Below, piece by piece: positions 32,592 through 41,752 of a stretch of DNA of 64,000 nucleotides. The DNA is taken from positions 1-64,000 of the forward strand of contig DXZW01000014.1 of the NCBI GenBank assembly GCA_019419455.1, given 5' to 3'. Both the position numbers and the translations under genes were made by a program. Each line of letters opens with the position of its first letter. Positions within the stretch are counted from its first letter, which is position 1. This DNA comes from Collinsella sp. (GTDB taxonomy: Bacteria; Actinomycetota; Coriobacteriia; Coriobacteriales; Coriobacteriaceae). The notes beneath the pieces were generated by a model. It made no database searches. It had not been told where the DNA came from and saw only the letters and a program-made list of their open reading frames with translations.

Positions 32592-34343
32592 ATGGAAACG
32601 ATCATCAACGTCGACGATGTCTCGTTCTCCTATGGCACGCAGACCGAGCAGGCGCTCAGCCACATCTCGCTCAGCGTGAACAAGGGAGATTTCATCGGCA
32701 TCATCGGGCCCTCGGGCGCCGGCAAGTCCACGCTTGCCGCCTGCCTGTCAGGTGCCGTGCCCCACCACTACACCGGCACGTTCTTTGGGTCCGTCATGGT
32801 TGACGGCCACGACACCTGCGAAGCCTCGCTCACCGACGTGTCGCAAATCGTCGGCAGCGTGCTGCAGGATATCGACACGCAGATGGTCGCCTCGGTCGTC
32901 GAGGACGAGATGCTTTTTGGCCTGGAGAACTTTGGCGTTCCCCACGACCAGATCGAGCAGCGCGTGAGCGAAACGCTCGAGACCGTCGGCATCAGCGACC
33001 TGCGCGACCGCGAGATCGCCACCCTCTCGGGCGGACAGAAGCAAAAGGTAGCCATCGCCGCCATCCTCGCCATGCGTCCGCGCGTCTTGGTTCTCGACGA
33101 GCCCACCGCGGCACTCGACCCCGCCAGCTCCACGTTGGTCTTCGAGACGCTGCGTGAGGCAAACCGCGCACTTGGAATTACCATCGTCGTCGTTGAGCAA
33201 AAGGTCGCCCTGCTCTCGGAGTACTGCAACCGCGTGCTCGTGCTCAACCATGGCGAAATCGCGCTGCAGGGCGAGCCACACGAGGTCTTCGCGCATACCG
33301 ACGAGCTCCGTGCCATCGGCGTCGACTGCCCTCGCGTCACGCGTATCTTCAATAGCCTCGAGGCCGATGGCCTGGTAAGCGGTACCCCTTGCTTGGATGT
33401 CGATGAGGCCGAGCGCCTGATTTCGGGCATCGTCGACCCCGCACGCGCGGTCAGCAAAGCCCAGGCGCCCGCCGGCTCCCCGCATGCACCGTCGTTGCGT
33501 CCTCATGCCAAGGACGCCGAACCCGTACTCACCTTCGACCATGTCGAGTTTGCCTATCCCAATGGCGGCGCCGCCGTACACGACCTCAACCTGACCCTCT
33601 ATCCCGGCGAGCTCGTGGGCATCGTCGGCCAAAACGGTGCCGGCAAGACCACGCTCACCAAGCTGCTCACGGGCCTGCTCAAGCCCGCCTCGGGCAGCGT
33701 GCGCGTCACGGGACTGGATACCGCAGCCGTTCCCACGAGCCGCATTGCCCGCGAGGTCGCAACGCTCTTCCAAAATCCCGACCGCCAGATCTGCAAGGAT
33801 ACCGTACTCGACGAGGTCGCTTTTGGCCTGGAGCTAGCCGGCATCGACCGTGCCGAGGCTCTGCGTCGTGCTCAACTCGTTATCGACCGCTTTGGCCTGC
33901 CTGCCGATGAGGCACCTTTCTCACTTTCGCGCGGCCAGCGACAAATGGTGGCGCTTGCCTCCGTCGTAGTGGTTGAGCCCAAGATCGTCGTGCTCGACGA
34001 GCCCACGAGCGGCCTTGATTACCGCGAGTGCATGACCGTCATGGAAACGGTGCGCACCATGGCCGAGCGCGGCTGCGCCGTGATTATGGTCTGCCACGAT
34101 ATGGAAGTCGTCTCGGATTTTGCCGAGCGCATTGTGGTAATGGCCGACGGTCGCATCCTCGACCGCGGCCGCACGCACGAGCTATTCTCGAACATCGATC
34201 TCATGCGGCGTGCCTACGTGGAGCCTCCCCAGGTTATTGAACTCTCGCGCCGTCTGGCATCTTCCGTCTCGCCCGCTTTTGCGCAGGTGAGCGAGGTCAC
34301 CGATGTCGTTCGAATTACCAAGGAGATGGTCCACCGTGGTTAA
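32592..34343 (+). CDS. Fused ECF transporter ATPase (EcfA-EcfA')
   Basis: A 583-residue protein with two complete ABC ATPase domains. The first has Walker A GPSGAGKST near residue 40, signature LSGGQKQK near 147 and Walker B VLVLDEPTAAL. The second, after a linker near 295, has GQNGAGKTT near 345, a variant signature LSRGQRQM and VVLDEPTSGL. In most genomes EcfA1 and EcfA2 are separate genes. The gene overlaps ecfT by eight bases and lies after the S-component, so it powers tryptophan uptake and perhaps other S-components. Confidence 0.92.
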   Translation: METIINVDDVSFSYGTQTEQALSHISLSVNKGDFIGIIGPSGAGKSTLAACLSGAVPHHYTGTFFGSVMVDGHDTCEASLTDVSQIVGSVLQDIDTQMVASVVEDEMLFGLENFGVPHDQIEQRVSETLETVGISDLRDREIATLSGGQKQKVAIAAILAMRPRVLVLDEPTAALDPASSTLVFETLREANRALGITIVVVEQKVALLSEYCNRVLVLNHGEIALQGEPHEVFAHTDELRAIGVDCPRVTRIFNSLEADGLVSGTPCLDVDEAERLISGIVDPARAVSKAQAPAGSPHAPSLRPHAKDAEPVLTFDHVEFAYPNGGAAVHDLNLTLYPGELVGIVGQNGAGKTTLTKLLTGLLKPASGSVRVTGLDTAAVPTSRIAREVATLFQNPDRQICKDTVLDEVAFGLELAGIDRAEALRRAQLVIDRFGLPADEAPFSLSRGQRQMVALASVVVVEPKIVVLDEPTSGLDYRECMTVMETVRTMAERGCAVIMVCHDMEVVSDFAERIVVMADGRILDRGRTHELFSNIDLMRRAYVEPPQVIELSRRLASSVSPAFAQVSEVTDVVRITKEMVHRG

Positions 34344-35082
34344 CGTCATCGACTACATGCCGGGCGATACGCTGCTGCATCGCCTGAACCCCGTCGTCAA
34401 ACTGGGCCTCGCCGCCGCCATCATCGTCGGCATCTTCTTGTCCGACACCTACGTGGCGCTGCTGGGCTTTTTGGCACTCACCCTTGCGCTGGGTGCCTAT
34501 GGCGGCGTCGTCGACCGTCTGTTCTCGTTGCTCAAGTTGCTGATTCCGCTCGCGCTTATCATGCTGGTGCTCCAGCTGGCCTTTATGCGCGATGGCAACG
34601 TGGTGTGGGGTTTTATCACCGACACGGGCCTCATCACAGGATCGAAGGCCTGCCTGCGCCTGCTGGGTGTGGCGTTACCACTCATCCTCATGCTCATGGT
34701 GACCAAGCTCAACGACCTTGCCAACGCCTGTGTCGAGGTGCTGCACGTGCCGTATCGCTACGCCTTCACCTTTACCACGGCGCTACGCTTTGTGCCGGTG
34801 TTTGGCCAGGAGATGAACACCATCATGGAGGCGCAGACTGCACGCGGCGTCGAGTATGACACCAAGAACCCCATCAAGAAGCTTAAGCTCATGCTGCCAC
34901 TGTGCGTGCCACTGCTCATCTCGAGCGTGGGCAAGACCGATGCCACAGCCTTGGCGGCAGAACAGCGCGGCTTCTATCTGCGTACGCGCGCCAGCTCGTA
35001 CAAGCGCTACCCCATCAAGGGCCTGGACATCGCCGTGCTCATCGTCAGCATCGCCCTCATCGCCATCGGCTTCCTGTTCTAG
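34336..35082 (+). CDS. ecfT: ECF transporter transmembrane coupling subunit
   Basis: A 248-residue membrane protein, the T component that links the S-component to the ATPases. It has several hydrophobic spans and the characteristic cytoplasmic helices with Ala-Arg-Gly motifs, seen as EAQTARGVEYD and ALAAEQRGFYLRTRASSY. I set the start at the GTG at 34336, which overlaps the ATPase stop and has AGGAG about 10 bases upstream. Confidence 0.88.
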   Translation: MVNVIDYMPGDTLLHRLNPVVKLGLAAAIIVGIFLSDTYVALLGFLALTLALGAYGGVVDRLFSLLKLLIPLALIMLVLQLAFMRDGNVVWGFITDTGLITGSKACLRLLGVALPLILMLMVTKLNDLANACVEVLHVPYRYAFTFTTALRFVPVFGQEMNTIMEAQTARGVEYDTKNPIKKLKLMLPLCVPLLISSVGKTDATALAAEQRGFYLRTRASSYKRYPIKGLDIAVLIVSIALIAIGFLF

Positions 35083-35111
35083 TTCACCACCGACAGCAAC
35101 TGCCCAACGCA

Positions 35112-35148
35112 AAAGGCCTCGGCTCGCACCAAACGAGCCGAGACCTTT
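35112..35148 (+). terminator. Terminator of the ECF operon
   Basis: AAAGGCCTCGGCTCG pairs with CGAGCCGAGACCTTT around CACCAAA, with one mismatch or bulge, 30 bases past the ecfT stop. Confidence 0.7.
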
Positions 35149-35166
35149 ACTGTTTCACCAGGTAAA

Positions 35167-35201
35167 ACCTACCAAAATAAACCTGTCCCTTTTTGGCAGG
35201 T
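35167..35201. repeat. GTCCC-loop intergenic hairpin
   Basis: ACCTACCAAAA pairs with TTTTTGGCAGGT around a loop containing AACCTGTCCC. It lies immediately past the racemase stop on the minus strand and may serve as its 3' end. Related hairpins occur at 32530 and 61770. Confidence 0.45.
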
Positions 35202-35207
35202 CGGAAG

Positions 35208-35954
35208 CTAGGGGCGGTAGGGGACTCCGCTACGAATGATGGACTCGCGTACCAGGACATCCATCGCATCGAGGGTGATCTCGGGCATCTCGCGATACCT
35301 CTGCAGCACCGATAGCTCCGTGCAGGCCAGGATGACGCGGTCGCAGCCGCTACGGGCGAACTCCCACATCACTCGGTCGAACTTATCCATATCGGGCTCG
35401 CGACCGGCCTTCACATCATCGTAGATGAGCGACATCACGTCGGCCTGACGTTTCTCGCTGGGATAGACAACCTCAACGCCCGCAGCCTCGCATTCGCGGC
35501 CGTAGACGCCCGCGCCCACGGTGCCATCAGTTCCCATGATGCCAATCTTGTGCACCGGCTCGGCCGGCATACTCAGGTTGGGGTCGAACTCGCACTCCCC
35601 CATCACCGCACCCGCAAGGGCATAGCGAACCGACTCGCGCGGCATGTGGATAATCGGCACCTTCGTAAACGACTGGATCTGGTCGTAAAAGTAGTGTGAC
35701 GTGTTGCAGGGAATGGCAATGTGCGCACAGCCCAGCGACTCGAGCGCTTGGGCGCACTCCTTCATAGTCGCCAGCAGCTTGGCATGCTCGCCGGTCTTGA
35801 TGGCCAGCGTGCGGTCGGGCATGGTCGACTTGGAAAGCACCACCATGTCGATATGCTCCTGGTCGCACGTAGCCGCCGTATGACGTACCACCTGGTCGTA
35901 GTAATACGACGTGGCCTCGGCGCCCATGCCGCCGATAACTCCCAGCTTTTCCAT
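35208..35954 (-). CDS. Aspartate/glutamate racemase family protein
   Basis: A 248-residue cofactor-independent racemase. The two catalytic Cys are visible in AIPCNTSHYF near residue 83 and ILACTELSVL near residue 211, and the N-terminus KLGVIGGMGAEATSYYYDQV is typical of aspartate racemases. AAGGAGG precedes the ATG at 35954. It is 84 bp downstream of an ATP-grasp ligase gene. In Enterococcus faecium an aspartate racemase is paired with the D-aspartate ligase that builds the peptidoglycan crossbridge, so the same job is likely here. Confidence 0.85.
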   Translation of the reverse strand: MEKLGVIGGMGAEATSYYYDQVVRHTAATCDQEHIDMVVLSKSTMPDRTLAIKTGEHAKLLATMKECAQALESLGCAHIAIPCNTSHYFYDQIQSFTKVPIIHMPRESVRYALAGAVMGECEFDPNLSMPAEPVHKIGIMGTDGTVGAGVYGRECEAAGVEVVYPSEKRQADVMSLIYDDVKAGREPDMDKFDRVMWEFARSGCDRVILACTELSVLQRYREMPEITLDAMDVLVRESIIRSGVPYRP

Positions 35955-36038
35955 CGCCGCCTCCTTGGTGACGCCCACGCAATTGCGCGCATCATACCCG
36001 CGCCCGCCCGATATATACCGGACGGGCGCCACGCTCGT

Positions 36039-37295
36039 CTACTTGTAATACGTCTTGAACAGCTTAAAATGGCGCAGCTTGGTGTGCCACATGCGCAACC
36101 AGCGGTTAAAGACAAAGTCGCCCTTCATAAACGAGGGATCGGCGCCCTTGCCCTCCTTGGCAAGACGATGCACCTTCGCGCGCAGCTCGGAATCCTTGAC
36201 GTACTTATCGACGACGCCCATGGGAACGACCATCCACAGCGCCTCGTCCTGCGCCGTCACAAACTCCGGCTCAAACGGGCGGTTGAGCACATACTCGTCC
36301 ACCACATACTTGGCAACGTTAAAGCCGCTGTTGGTTACGTAGTAGTTGCTGCGGCCCTGGCGGGTGTTGAAGTCAAAGAACTTAAACGAGCCATCGCGCT
36401 CGTCGTACTTGACGTCAAAGTTGGAATAGCCCACAAAGTGAAGGTCCTCGAGCAGCTTGCGCACGCCACCCATAAGCTCATCATTGGGCTCGGTGATAAT
36501 GCAGGCGTGATTACCGACGCCATGGGGCTGATGCTCCTCGAGCAGCACGTGACCAAGGCACATCATGCGAACCTTGCCGTTGCGGTCAGAATAGCTGGTG
36601 AGCACGCGCATGTACTCGTCGTTGCCGGGCACGCGATCCTGCAAAATCAGGTCATCGGTGTAGCCACTGGCATAGGAATCGCGGATAACCTGCTCCAGCT
36701 CGGCGCGGTCGGCAATCTCGTAGGCCTTCTTCTGACCCTCGAACTCATGCTGCCACCACATGATGCCGTCGGAAGGCTTCAGGATCATCGGGTAGGGAAA
36801 GTCGATCTGGTCGAGCACCTCGGCGGGAGCCTCACCCTGAGCGTTGAGCATCGCCATGGTAAAGGTAAACGTATGCGGATAGGGCACACCGTGCTTCTCG
36901 CACAGCTCGTAGAAGATCTCCTTCTTCTGGCACTGCTCAAGCATGCTATAGGGCGCGTAAGGCGCAACGATGTTATCCGCCAGCTCGTTGGCATCCTTGG
37001 CCTGAGCCACCAGGGCAACATAGTTATCGCCGCAGCCCATCAGGACAATCGTCTTGTCGGCATGCGCCCGAGCGATACCGTTGACGGTCTTAAGCATCAC
37101 GAGCATGGTGTCGATATCCACGTTAGGCGTGTAGTCGATAATCTGGCTGCGATACGCAGGGCCCGTCTGATACTTGCCAAAGACCAGGCTCTTGACCTGA
37201 TACTCCTCGTAGAAGGCGCGCGCCACCGAATACGCGTTGATGTCGCCGCCGAGCAGCACGGGAATAAACTCGCGCTCTGTAAACTGCAATGCCAT
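36039..37295 (-). CDS. ATP-grasp carboxylate-amine ligase, D-aspartate ligase-like
   Basis: A 418-residue ATP-grasp protein. The ATP-grasp fold shows in YPMILKPSDGIMWW near residue 170, LILQDRVPGNDEYMRV near 230 and the metal-binding FFDFNTRQGRSNYY near 320. Its length and its pairing with an aspartate racemase fit the Aslfm type of ligase, which joins D-aspartate to the lysine or ornithine side chain of the peptidoglycan precursor. The product is inferred from context. No ribosome site stands out before the ATG at 37295. Confidence 0.78.
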   Translation of the reverse strand: MALQFTEREFIPVLLGGDINAYSVARAFYEEYQVKSLVFGKYQTGPAYRSQIIDYTPNVDIDTMLVMLKTVNGIARAHADKTIVLMGCGDNYVALVAQAKDANELADNIVAPYAPYSMLEQCQKKEIFYELCEKHGVPYPHTFTFTMAMLNAQGEAPAEVLDQIDFPYPMILKPSDGIMWWQHEFEGQKKAYEIADRAELEQVIRDSYASGYTDDLILQDRVPGNDEYMRVLTSYSDRNGKVRMMCLGHVLLEEHQPHGVGNHACIITEPNDELMGGVRKLLEDLHFVGYSNFDVKYDERDGSFKFFDFNTRQGRSNYYVTNSGFNVAKYVVDEYVLNRPFEPEFVTAQDEALWMVVPMGVVDKYVKDSELRAKVHRLAKEGKGADPSFMKGDFVFNRWLRMWHTKLRHFKLFKTYYK

Positions 37296-37688
37296 GGAAA
37301 CTTCCTATCATGAACTGCCCACACGACGGGCGGTCTTTGTGCAACTGATTTATTCTAGCGTGCCAAGCCGCCGGCTCCCAAAGCTCCACCGTATCTATGG
37401 CAATCGGCGTAATTATCCAGCACGAAATCCGCCCTCGCCGTGATGGGACCCTGTAGTTGCAAAACCCCACATGAGGCGACTTTTGATAAACAAAAACCCT
37501 CTCGACAGGGTTCCGTAACGTTAAAGTTGAACTCTATGGTTTCTCAACAATTCATCATAACTGCAGGTCAAAGCCAAAGCCTCAAGTTCAACTTGACCCT
37601 TTGGAACCTTTAAGGTTCAAGTTGAGGTCGAAAGCAGTAGTAGAATACCGTTCGAACCATAACCTACGATTGATTGCAGAGGGACTGG
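37296..37688. other. Gene-free region with inverted repeats before the secreted protein
   Basis: About 390 bases with no supported gene. GAACCTTTAAGGTTC (37604-37618) is an inverted repeat. Around it CCTCAAGTTCAACTTGA (37580-37596) and TTCAAGTTGAGG (37616-37627) are complementary with an internal insertion. The repeated CAAGTT/AACTTG words suggest operators for the downstream gene. A small AACCCT/AGGGTT hairpin lies near 37493-37511. Confidence 0.4.
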
Positions 37689-38822
37689 ATGCAGCATTCG
37701 AATCATCGCACCGCAGCGCTCATTGCGTCGAAGCCGGCTCGTATCATCACGAGCGCCGCGCTCGCCGTTGCGCTGACGGCCACGCCGATGCTCTCCCCCG
37801 TTGCGGCGTATGCCGCCTCGCAGGCAACGCAGGACCAGCTTTCCGCAGCCCAGCAGAAGATCGAAGCCGCCACGAGCGCCTACAACGACGCCCGCACCAA
37901 ACTCGATGACCTGCAAAAGCAGATTGACTCCAATGAGGCAAGCATCGAGGAAATCGAGGCTAAACTTCCCGAGCAGCAGGCCAAGGCAAGCTCCGCCATG
38001 CGCGATCTGTACAAGTATCAGAAAGGCACCAATCCCATCGTGAGCTTCCTGGTCAATGCGCAGAGCCTGGGTGAGTTCATCACGACCTGCAAATACACCA
38101 ACCAGATCACGAGCTCGAGCGTCGACGAGATCGAAGAGCTCAATAATATGCAAACCGAACTCGAGCAGAACAAGGCCGAGCTCCAGCAGGCCAAGTCTCA
38201 GCTTGAGGCAGAGCAGAAAAACGCCGAGGATGCGCTGGCGCAGGCCCAGCAGCTCCGCAGCGAGGCACAGGCAAAAGCCGAGCAGGAAAATGCCGCCGAG
38301 CTTGCCAAGCTTGAGGCCGATAAGGCCGCTGCCGCCGAGAAGCTCTCGGGCGAGGGCGTAAGCGGCGGCAATTCCAGCAGCCAGGCCACCAACACCAACA
38401 CCACCATAGACACCACGGTGAACAACTCCAATACCGGTAGTTCCGATTACGATTCGTTCATTAATGAGTGGACGAGCCGCATCGACAATTATCTCGCCGG
38501 CTCCCCCATGGCAGGCCAGGGCTATAACTTTGCCGTCGCCGCTTGGAATACCGGTGTCGACCCCCGTTGGTCCCCCGCCATCGCCTGCATCGAGAGCACC
38601 AAGGGTGCTTATTGCGCCAATTCTTACAACGCCTGGGGCTGGAGTGCCCGTGGCGGCGGTTGGCGCAGCTTTGGCAGCTGGAGCGAGGGCATCTCCGCTC
38701 ACGTTGCCTATCTGGGCGCCAACTACGGCTCCACCCTTACCCCGGCAGCGGCCAAAAAGTACTGCCCGCCCACGTGGCAGGACTGGTACAACAAAGTCGC
38801 CGCTCAGATGAACCGCATCTAG
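37689..38822 (+). CDS. Secreted coiled-coil cell-wall protein with lysozyme-like C-terminus
   Basis: About 377 residues. A signal peptide ends near AAYA. A long coiled-coil (about 30-225) rich in Gln, Glu and Ala, similar to PcsB/CwlO-type N-terminal domains, is followed by a Ser/Thr/Asn linker. The C-terminal domain (NFAVAAWNTGVDPRWSPAIACIEST... NAWGWSARGGGWRSFGSW) has the look of a glucosaminidase or lysozyme-like fold, with a Glu after AIACI as possible catalytic acid. It probably trims peptidoglycan. Start at 37689 follows GAGGGAC; a TTG at 37674 is an alternative. Confidence 0.75.
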   Translation: MQHSNHRTAALIASKPARIITSAALAVALTATPMLSPVAAYAASQATQDQLSAAQQKIEAATSAYNDARTKLDDLQKQIDSNEASIEEIEAKLPEQQAKASSAMRDLYKYQKGTNPIVSFLVNAQSLGEFITTCKYTNQITSSSVDEIEELNNMQTELEQNKAELQQAKSQLEAEQKNAEDALAQAQQLRSEAQAKAEQENAAELAKLEADKAAAAEKLSGEGVSGGNSSSQATNTNTTIDTTVNNSNTGSSDYDSFINEWTSRIDNYLAGSPMAGQGYNFAVAAWNTGVDPRWSPAIACIESTKGAYCANSYNAWGWSARGGGWRSFGSWSEGISAHVAYLGANYGSTLTPAAAKKYCPPTWQDWYNKVAAQMNRI

Positions 38823-38833
38823 GTGCAACTGCA

Positions 38834-38861
38834 AAGGGCCCCAATGGGGCCCTTTTCTTTT
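38834..38861 (+). terminator. Terminator of the secreted cell-wall gene
   Basis: AAGGGCCCC pairs with GGGGCCCTT around AAT, followed by TTCTTTT. The convergent kinase gene ends at 38860, so the hairpin touches its stop codon. Confidence 0.85.
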
Positions 38862-40269
38862 AGGTAGCGGAGGTATCGACGACGCCGGTCGCATTGGCAA
38901 CCGCGACTATGACGATCATGCATAGGAGCAGCACACCCAATGCCTTGAGCCAGAGTTTCGCGAGTTTCTTGCCGCGATAGCTGTCGAGCAGTACGAATCG
39001 CCGACGAAGACGGCGCTTATCGAGCAGCGCAAAATGCATAAGCACCATAAGGCCATCGACAAAGAAAAAATACTCGATTATGAGAAGCCACGTCGGGTAG
39101 CCTTGGTTTGCTCCCGTGGGGTGAAAGACGGCAAAGTGACTTCCGGCAAAGAACACAAGTAGCGAGAAGCAGACAAGCGTATTCCAAATGCGCCCCAGAG
39201 ACTCCGGAACGCGAGAGAGCAGACCGCATGCAGCGGAGGCGGCAGGCCTAGGAAGCCCTGCGGGGTTCTGGAGCCCTTGGGGCGTCAACACCGTCTCCGA
39301 GGCCGGAGTACGGACAGGCGCAGGCGCAGGAGGCCGCACGGGGCGACTCAGATCGTATGCCGCGCGCGTAGCCCGTCCCAACGCTTCCGCACTCGCAAAA
39401 CGCTTAGCCGGGTCGAGCGCCATCGACATGCAGATGACATCGGCAAGTGGAGTGGGAATGCCACGCGCCTCGCATTGCTCGCGCATGTCGAGCCCTGGTT
39501 TAGGGTCGATTCCCGTCAAGCAGAAGAACAACAGGGCGCCAAGTGCGTAGACGTCGCTGCGCACACTCGTCTGCCCAAACCCATACTGCTCGGGCGGCGC
39601 ATAGGGTCGCGTGCCAAACTTGACGGTGTCGGCATCGGCGCCATCGCGCCATACGCGCGCGATCCCCAAGTCGATAATCACCAGCGATGAAAACGTCAGG
39701 CCCTCATCGAGCGTACGGCTCGCACCTGTCACGATGATATTCGATGGCTTGAGGTCGCGATGGATCACCGGCGCCGACGTCTCCCCCGCCATTGCAAAAC
39801 CGGCGTGGAGCTCGCCCACGGCATCGCATAGGGCAGGATACAATTCACGCGCATAATCGGGGGTGGCTCCCAGACGGTCCACCAGCGCCCCGAACGTCTC
39901 CCCTTCGATGTATTCCATAACCACGTTGAGCTCGTCGCCCACACGACGACAATCGACGATTCTGGGCAGGTGCTCAAAACGCCTGCCTGCCCGCTGAGCG
40001 GCAAACAGACGCTCGTATGCCCCGCCGATTTGAGCCGAGGCATCGATGCGTTTACGGACAAAGGGGCCGAGCGAACCACCACCGGTTCCTTCAAAGTACA
40101 CGAGCTCGGTTGCTTCAACGGACGAGCGCTTAAGTACACGCTCCACGCGATAGCTGTCGTCACGATCGAGCGACGCCAGGTGCTCGGCAAGCGCTGCGGT
40201 CAGCTCATCATCGGAATATGTTGGGGTCTGATTATCCATAGCCTCCATCATAGCGCAGGGCGCAGACAT
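38860..40269 (-). CDS. Membrane Ser/Thr protein kinase
   Basis: Up to 469 residues. The kinase domain shows VRKRID (ATP-site Lys), the catalytic loop VIHRDLKPSNII near residue 170, DLGIARVW in place of the usual DFG, and the PYAPPEQYG segment. A proline-rich linker leads to two or three hydrophobic spans and a basic end. No extracellular sensor domain is seen. The start is uncertain: ATGs at 40269, 40251 or 40239; the last has GGAGG but too close. The HTH gene upstream on the same strand may be a partner. Confidence 0.85.
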   Translation of the reverse strand: MSAPCAMMEAMDNQTPTYSDDELTAALAEHLASLDRDDSYRVERVLKRSSVEATELVYFEGTGGGSLGPFVRKRIDASAQIGGAYERLFAAQRAGRRFEHLPRIVDCRRVGDELNVVMEYIEGETFGALVDRLGATPDYARELYPALCDAVGELHAGFAMAGETSAPVIHRDLKPSNIIVTGASRTLDEGLTFSSLVIIDLGIARVWRDGADADTVKFGTRPYAPPEQYGFGQTSVRSDVYALGALLFFCLTGIDPKPGLDMREQCEARGIPTPLADVICMSMALDPAKRFASAEALGRATRAAYDLSRPVRPPAPAPVRTPASETVLTPQGLQNPAGLPRPAASAACGLLSRVPESLGRIWNTLVCFSLLVFFAGSHFAVFHPTGANQGYPTWLLIIEYFFFVDGLMVLMHFALLDKRRLRRRFVLLDSYRGKKLAKLWLKALGVLLLCMIVIVAVANATGVVDTSAT

Positions 40270-40337
40270 CCCATGGCATCCGCGCCCCGTTCGTTTGCAT
40301 CGTTGTTCGGCAGCTCCGAAAGCTCAGATATCAGCCG

Positions 40338-40760
40338 CTAACTCACCGTCTCCTCGCCAAAGCGATACAGCTCCTCGTTGACCTTTTGGAGGCTGCACCC
40401 GCGATCGATACAGAAGATGATGATCGCATCGCGACGGTCCTTGCAGTTAAGGACGCTTACCCCGGCAGCCGTCAGCGCACGGTTAGTCTCTTTGAGCGTC
40501 AGCGCCATCGCAAAGGCAATCTGCAGCACCTTATTGCGGCTCGGATGACGCGCACCGGTAAAGATCTGATAGCCAAAGGTCTCATTGAGATCGGCCATAC
40601 GAACCACGCGCGAGCGCTCCAAGCCCTTTTCCTGCAGCAGTTGCTTCAGGTAGTCCGAAAGCGACGGGGTGGCAAAGTCGTGCTCCTTGATATAGCCATC
40701 GATGTTTGGCGCGTCGAGAAGCTCATTGAGTAACTCGTCAGTCAGCTTTTTATCGGGCAT
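40338..40760 (-). CDS. Small helix-turn-helix (XRE-like) protein
   Basis: A 140-residue protein with an XRE-like region: LLQEKGLERSRVVRMADLNETFGYQIFTGARHPSRNKVLQIAFAM resembles a five-helix HTH in which a family-specific GARHPSR replaces the usual recognition-helix end. N-terminal residues are acidic, and the C-terminal part has conserved Cys-bearing segments. It lies 68 bp upstream of the Ser/Thr kinase gene on the same strand, so it may be a phosphorylation target or regulator. Function not known. Confidence 0.65.
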   Translation of the reverse strand: MPDKKLTDELLNELLDAPNIDGYIKEHDFATPSLSDYLKQLLQEKGLERSRVVRMADLNETFGYQIFTGARHPSRNKVLQIAFAMALTLKETNRALTAAGVSVLNCKDRRDAIIIFCIDRGCSLQKVNEELYRFGEETVS

Positions 40761-40792
40761 ACGACCTCACCTCCCCCAGTGCATGCAACATG

Positions 40793-41236
40793 CTAGAAAC
40801 CGCTTACGTCCGAACGCTCCCAGCTAGCAACCTGGTCGGGAGACACCGTACCCAGCGCCTCGAACTTCCAGGAGCCGCCCGCCTTCAGATGATTGGTGTT
40901 TGCAAGAGCCGTTCCAACCTGGTTGCCATCGGCATCATACAGAACATATTCAATCTGAATGTAGCTCTTTTCCTTGTCCGTGTTATTGGTCAGCGTGCCC
41001 GTGATCTTATAGGTAAACTGATTGGAAGTGTCTTCAGCCTCGTCAGCAATGGTATACGGTTCTTGCGGTTCTTTTTGCTCCTCAGCCTGCTGTGCCGTCT
41101 CGGCAGGTTTTGCCGAATCGCTCGCAGACGAATCGGTTGAGTTGCCGCCCATAGAGCCCACGGCACCGACAATAACCAGCACCACGATGATGCCTAGGAC
41201 AATCTTGCCGATCGGCTTCTTTCCCTCTTTTGCCAT
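40793..41236 (-). CDS. Membrane-anchored protein with FxLYD-like domain
   Basis: A 147-residue protein: basic N-terminus, one hydrophobic anchor (IVLGIIVVLVIVGAVGSMGG), an acidic Ser/Ala/Glu/Gln linker, then a beta-rich domain (TYKITGTLTNNTDKEKSYIQIEYVLYDADGNQVG) of the FxLYD type found in secreted actinobacterial proteins. GGAAGG precedes the ATG. The role is unknown. It probably sits in the envelope with the domain outside. Confidence 0.7.
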   Translation of the reverse strand: MAKEGKKPIGKIVLGIIVVLVIVGAVGSMGGNSTDSSASDSAKPAETAQQAEEQKEPQEPYTIADEAEDTSNQFTYKITGTLTNNTDKEKSYIQIEYVLYDADGNQVGTALANTNHLKAGGSWKFEALGTVSPDQVASWERSDVSGF

Positions 41237-41399
41237 TATTCATCCTTCCTACGATCCGGCTACCGTGCCGGCACACAGCACATCGTAGGAAGGATTGAAC
41301 TTGAATTCATTAGCTGAGAGCTAAGGTTGCGGTAAACGGCCAATGCAGTTATCCAAACGCCGAGCAAACGCACTTTGCGCGACCGTCTGCCAGCAGTGA

Positions 41400-41723
41400 T
41401 CAACCCACCGTGACGGATTCCCCGGTAAAAGCACTGATCATCAACAGGACAAAGAAAACAAGGTAGCTGACACTCAGCAGGTACGCAATGATCAGAAAGA
41501 CGACCCAGCCGACATTGGTTTTACCGTCGGCACGGCGTTGCCCGCGATTGCGGCAGAGCCAAATCGTCACGCCGATGGCAGTGATAAACAGCACGAGCGC
41601 CGCCGCGGCAAGCCCAGCAAGCGCAAACATCACGCCAATGCTCACAGCGATGACCGGAAGCAGCAGCAAACCGCACCCGCATCCACCCGGACTATATACG
41701 GCAGACTGTCGGCGTCGCTTCAT
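41400..41723 (-). CDS. Small hypothetical membrane protein
   Basis: A 107-residue protein with a basic N-terminus, a Gly-Cys-rich patch (PGGCGCGLLLLP) and three hydrophobic segments. No family is recognised. The start at 41723 follows a weak GGGGTGGCG; the frame is open ten codons further upstream. It ends 30 bases beyond nothing notable, and the 160 bases to the preceding FxLYD gene hold no other feature. Confidence 0.5.
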   Translation of the reverse strand: MKRRRQSAVYSPGGCGCGLLLLPVIAVSIGVMFALAGLAAAALVLFITAIGVTIWLCRNRGQRRADGKTNVGWVVFLIIAYLLSVSYLVFFVLLMISAFTGESVTVG

Positions 41724-41752
41724 CGCCGCGCCACCCCCATCATCTCTGAGCA

